A stretch of DNA of 64,000 nt, from positions 1-64,000 of the forward strand of contig NZ_LFXA01000014.1 of the NCBI RefSeq assembly GCF_001187435.1, written 5' to 3'. Positions within the stretch are counted from its first letter, which is position 1. The number at the start of each line of letters is the position of its first letter. The notes under the pieces are model-generated. The model was not told where the DNA came from. It did not search any database and saw only the letters and a list, made by a program, of their open reading frames with translations. Positions 61,541 through 64,000 of this stretch are shown in pieces. Both the position numbers and the translations under genes were made by a program. Origin of the DNA: Streptomyces caatingaensis (GTDB taxonomy: Bacteria; Actinomycetota; Actinomycetes; Streptomycetales; Streptomycetaceae).

Positions 61541-62431
61541 CTACAGCAGTCCGACGGCGGTGTCGACGGCCTTCGCCACGTCCCCGTCGCCGGGGTAGAG
61601 CAGCGAGCGGCCGACGACCAGCCCCTGCACCGTCGGCAGGTGCAGGGCCTTGCGCCACTTCTCGTACGTCTTCTCCTGGTCCCGGGAGACTTCCCCGCCG
61701 AGCAGGACGGTGGGCAGCGTGGACGTCTCGCACACCCGCGCCATGTCGTCCGGGTCCTCGGTGACCGGCAGCTTCAGCCAGGTGTAGGCGGAGGTGCCGC
61801 CGAGGCCGGAGGCGATGGCGACGGAGGTGGTGACGGCGTCGGCGCCCAGGTCGTTGCGGACACGGCCGTCGACGCGGCGGGAGAGGAAGGGCTCGACGAA
61901 GACGGGCAGGCGCAGCGCGGCCATCGCGTCGACGGCGCGGGCGGCGGACTCCAGGGTCTCCACGGAGCCGGGGTCGTCGTAGTCGATGCGCAGCAGCAGC
62001 TTGCCGGCGTCGAAGCGGAGGCGGGCGAGGTCCTGCGGGCGGTGGCCGGTGAAGCGGTCGTCCATCTCGAAGGACGCGCCGGCGAGGCCGCCGCGGTTGA
62101 GCGAGCCCATGACGACCTTGTTCTCCAGGGCGCCGAGGAGGAGCAGGTCCTCGAGGATGTCGGCGGTGGCGAGCACGCCGTCGACGCCGGGGCGCGACAG
62201 CGCAAGGCACAGCCGTTCCAGCAGGTCGGCTCGGTTGGCCATGGCGAGCGCGCGGTCGCCGACGCCGAGCGCGCCGCGGGCGGGGTGGTCGGCGGCGACG
62301 ATCATCAGCCGGCCGCGGTCGCCGAGGAGGGGGCGGCGGGTGCGGCGGGCGGCGGCCTCCGCGACGGCTTCGGGGTGCCGGGCCCGCAGCGCCGGGATGT
62401 CGGAGATCCGAGGGGTCAAGGGGTGACTCAC
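61541..62431 (-). CDS. Cgl0158-family (beta/alpha)8 aldolase of the inositol operon
   Basis: 296 aa, GTG start at 62431 (GTG 62446 also possible; ribosome binding site placement is ambiguous). Family pattern: RGRLMIVAADHPARGALGVG, GVLATADILEDLLLLGAL, MGSLNRGGLAGASFEMDDRF, KLLLRIDYDDPGSVETLESA and GLVVGRSLLYP. These class I-type aldolase-fold proteins occur in actinobacterial iol clusters. They probably cleave 5-dehydro-2-deoxyglucono-6-phosphate (an IolJ-like role). The function is inferred from context. Confidence 0.82.
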   Translation of the reverse strand: MSHPLTPRISDIPALRARHPEAVAEAAARRTRRPLLGDRGRLMIVAADHPARGALGVGDRALAMANRADLLERLCLALSRPGVDGVLATADILEDLLLLGALENKVVMGSLNRGGLAGASFEMDDRFTGHRPQDLARLRFDAGKLLLRIDYDDPGSVETLESAARAVDAMAALRLPVFVEPFLSRRVDGRVRNDLGADAVTTSVAIASGLGGTSAYTWLKLPVTEDPDDMARVCETSTLPTVLLGGEVSRDQEKTYEKWRKALHLPTVQGLVVGRSLLYPGDGDVAKAVDTAVGLL

Positions 62432-62472
62432 CTTCTCGCGGTGCACCTTCTCGAAGTGCGGAAGTGCAGGGG

Positions 62473-63483
62473 TCAGCGGGGGGTTTCCGCCGTGCGCCGG
62501 GCGAGGAACTCCTCGACCTCGGCGGCCGTGGGCATGGCGGAGGAGCAGGCGAGGCGGGAGGCGACGATGGCGCCGGCGGCGTTGGCGTAGCGCATCACCG
62601 TCTCCAGGTCCCAGCCGGCCAGCAGGCCGTGGCAGAGCGCGCCGCCGAAGGCGTCGCCGGCGCCCAGGCCGTTGACGACCTCGACGGGGGTGGGCGGGAC
62701 CTCGGCGACCCGGCCGTCGCGGTGCGCGGCGAGGACGCCCCGGGGGCCCTGTTTGACGACGGCCAGTTCGACGCCCCGGTCCAGCAGGGCCCGTGCGCAG
62801 GCGCGCGGGTCGCGCAGTCCGGTGGCGACCTCGGCCTCGTCGACGTTGCCGACGGCGACGGTGGCGTGGCCGAGCGCGGCCTCGTAGTACGGCCGGGCCG
62901 CGGCCATGGCCCGGGGGCCGGTGGCGCCGCCGTCGCCGGAGGCGCCGCCCTCGCCGCCCCAGAACATCGGCCGCCAGTCCAGGTCGAAGACGGTGACGCC
63001 GGACCTGCCGCGGGCCTCCAGGGCGGCCAGCGTCGCGGACCGGCTGGGCTCCTCGCACAGGCCGGTGCCGGTCATCCAGAAGACCCGGGCGGCCCGGACC
63101 GCGTCGCGGTCCAGTTCCTCGGGGCGGATGACCAGGTCGGGGGCCTTGGGGCGGCGGTAGAAGTACAGCGGGAAGTCGTCCGGCGGGAAGATCTCGCAGA
63201 ACGTGACGGGCGTCGGGTACTCCTCGACGGGGGTCACCCAGCGGTCGTCGACGCCGAACTCCCGCAGCGCCCGGTGGATGTAGTCGCCGAAGGGGTCGCG
63301 GCCGGTGCGGCTGACGACGGCGGTGCGGCGGCCGAGCCGGGCGGCGGCGACCGCGACGTTGGTGGCCGAGCCGCCCAGGAACTTCCCGAAGGTCTCCACG
63401 TCGGCCAGCGGGACGCCGGTCTGCAGCGGATAGACGTCCACTCCGATGCGGCCCATGGTGATCAGGTCGTACGGATCGGTCAT
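62473..63483 (-). CDS. iolC: 5-dehydro-2-deoxygluconokinase IolC
   Basis: 336 aa PfkB-family kinase from an ATG at 63483 (AAAGGG six bases upstream). LITMGRIGVDVYPLQ, KFLGGSATNVAVAAARLG, FPLYFYRRPKAPDL and the catalytic VVNGLGAGDAFGGAL identify IolC. It phosphorylates 2-deoxy-5-keto-gluconate. First gene of the operon, with a -35 TTGACA and -10 TTAGAC (17-base spacer) and an operator half-site upstream. Confidence 0.94.
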   Translation of the reverse strand: MTDPYDLITMGRIGVDVYPLQTGVPLADVETFGKFLGGSATNVAVAAARLGRRTAVVSRTGRDPFGDYIHRALREFGVDDRWVTPVEEYPTPVTFCEIFPPDDFPLYFYRRPKAPDLVIRPEELDRDAVRAARVFWMTGTGLCEEPSRSATLAALEARGRSGVTVFDLDWRPMFWGGEGGASGDGGATGPRAMAAARPYYEAALGHATVAVGNVDEAEVATGLRDPRACARALLDRGVELAVVKQGPRGVLAAHRDGRVAEVPPTPVEVVNGLGAGDAFGGALCHGLLAGWDLETVMRYANAAGAIVASRLACSSAMPTAAEVEEFLARRTAETPR

Positions 63484-63533
63484 GTGCGCCCTTTCGGTTC
63501 GGCCGGGGTGCGGCCCGTCGGCTCTGCCCACAG

Positions 63534-63562
63534 GTCTAACCGGGGAGATCAAGCCCTGTCAA
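63534..63562 (-). promoter_or_regulatory. Promoter of the iolC operon
   Basis: On the minus strand TTGACA (63562-63557) and TTAGAC (63539-63534) are separated by exactly 17 bases, a near-consensus vegetative promoter, about 50 bases before the iolC ATG. Confidence 0.7.
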
Positions 63563-63568
63563 CACTTT

Positions 63569-63660
63569 GTCCTTACATATTGACGTGAAGGGAGGGTGTG
63601 CCGCGGGCACCCGTGAGGTGTCCGTCCGTCCACAACGTCCTTAAGTCCGTATGTCAGGAC
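63569..63660. promoter_or_regulatory. Operator half-sites in the divergent iol promoter region
   Basis: GTCCTTACATA at 63569-63579 lies just upstream of the iolC -35. Its inverted relative TATGTCAGGAC is at 63650-63660, immediately upstream of the plus-strand -35. A partial copy GTCCTTAAG is at 63637. The GTCCTKACATA motif looks like sites bound by GntR-type regulators. Placement next to both promoters suggests one repressor controls both directions in response to an inositol metabolite. No regulator gene is inside the window. Confidence 0.65.
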
Positions 63661-63666
63661 GAAGTC

Positions 63667-63695
63667 TTGACACTCCCTTGACCGCCGTGGAGGCT
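63667..63695 (+). promoter_or_regulatory. Promoter of the rightward iol gene
   Basis: TTGACA at 63667-63672 and GAGGCT at 63690-63695 with a 17-base spacer (one mismatch from the streptomycete TAGGCT form), about 60 bases before the ATG at 63756. Confidence 0.5.
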
Positions 63696-63755
63696 GTGCC
63701 CCGCAACCGTCAGCGCCTCCCGGTCACCGCCGACCGGCGAGAGGAGAGCCGCAGC

Positions 63756-64000
63756 ATGTCCGCATCCAGCGCCGCTTCGCCCGTATTGGACCGCATCCGC
63801 GTCGGTTCGGCACCCGACTCCTGGGGAGTGTGGTTCCCCGACGACGACCAGCAGGTGCCCTGGCGGCGCTTCCTCGACGAGGTCTCCGAGGCCGGCTACG
63901 AGTGGATCGAACTCGGCCCGTACGGCTACCTCCCCACCGACCCCGCCGTCCTCCGCGACGAGACCGCCCGCCGCGGCCTCAAGGTCTCCGCCGGCACGAT
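63756..64000 (+). CDS. Sugar phosphate isomerase/epimerase, IolE/IolH-like (5' part only)
   Basis: 81 codons are visible from the ATG at 63756 (GAGGAGAG upstream); the rest lies beyond the right edge. The start of a xylose-isomerase-like TIM barrel is clear: RIRVGSAPDSWGVWFPDD, then FLDEVSEAGYEWIELGPYGY. The APDSWGVW segment is typical of inosose dehydratase IolE and its relatives. Divergence from iolC with shared operators supports a role in inositol breakdown. Confidence 0.8.
   Translation, partial: MSASSAASPVLDRIRVGSAPDSWGVWFPDDDQQVPWRRFLDEVSEAGYEWIELGPYGYLPTDPAVLRDETARRGLKVSAGT

Overview
The window is high-GC DNA of Streptomyces type. Coding frames show strong GC3 bias, GTG and TTG starts with GGAGG-like ribosome binding sites are common, and several gene families are typical of the genus (DUF4232, DUF1876, DUF6230/DUF6114, ANTAR/PAS/PP2C phosphatase, MetNIQ, GH15/GH65, iol genes). 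No tRNA, rRNA, CRISPR array or insertion sequence was recognised.

Layout. 1-332: start of a PEP-mutase/isocitrate-lyase superfamily gene running off the left edge. 604-1128: secreted DUF4232 protein. 1686-23009: an accessory block framed by two very large, similarly built type I polyketide synthases (KS-AT-DH-MT-ER-KR-ACP, no thioesterase). Between them lie an alpha/beta hydrolase, a secreted CocE/NonD-like hydrolase, a MarR-controlled redox operon that shows decay (shortened FAD oxidoreductase, aldo/keto-reductase relic, luciferase-like monooxygenase) and a small secreted protein. 23302-26049: three-gene membrane operon (DUF6230, DUF6114, Na/Ca-exchanger-like). 26056-32741, minus strand: a three-gene operon with a Pls/PosA-type membrane homopolymer synthetase (adenylation-carrier-six TM), a diaminobutyrate aminotransferase and an aspartate kinase. 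Its gene content predicts poly(L-2,4-diaminobutyric acid) made from aspartate. This and the twin PKS pair are the most interesting parts of the window.

33271-44999: a small unknown protein, an FtsH paralogue, DUF1876, an ANTAR-GAF-PAS-PAS-PP2C phosphatase, a secreted adenosine-deaminase-like protein, a GNAT acetyltransferase, a CapA-like protein and the MetQ-MetN-MetI methionine importer. 45212-50276: disaccharide utilisation (GH15, beta-phosphoglucomutase, GH65 phosphorylase). 50296-56956: VIT1-like transporter overlapping a Rieske-tailed FAD oxidoreductase, VOC protein, secreted M14 carboxypeptidase, DUF1275 membrane protein and class A beta-lactamase. 57110-63483, minus strand: inositol catabolism operon iolC - Cgl0158-type aldolase - iolB - iolD - mmsA/iolA. 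It is divergent from an IolE/IolH-like gene cut by the right edge, and the shared promoter region carries repeated GTCCTnACATA-type operator half-sites.

How the parts fit. The homopolymer operon is self-contained: Ask and the aminotransferase supply diaminobutyrate to the membrane synthetase. The two PKSs probably make reduced acyl chains that need a trans-acting release enzyme, and the adjacent hydrolase is the natural candidate. The sugar and inositol regions are conventional catabolic modules. All positions, motifs and domain boundaries were read by eye; no database search was run.
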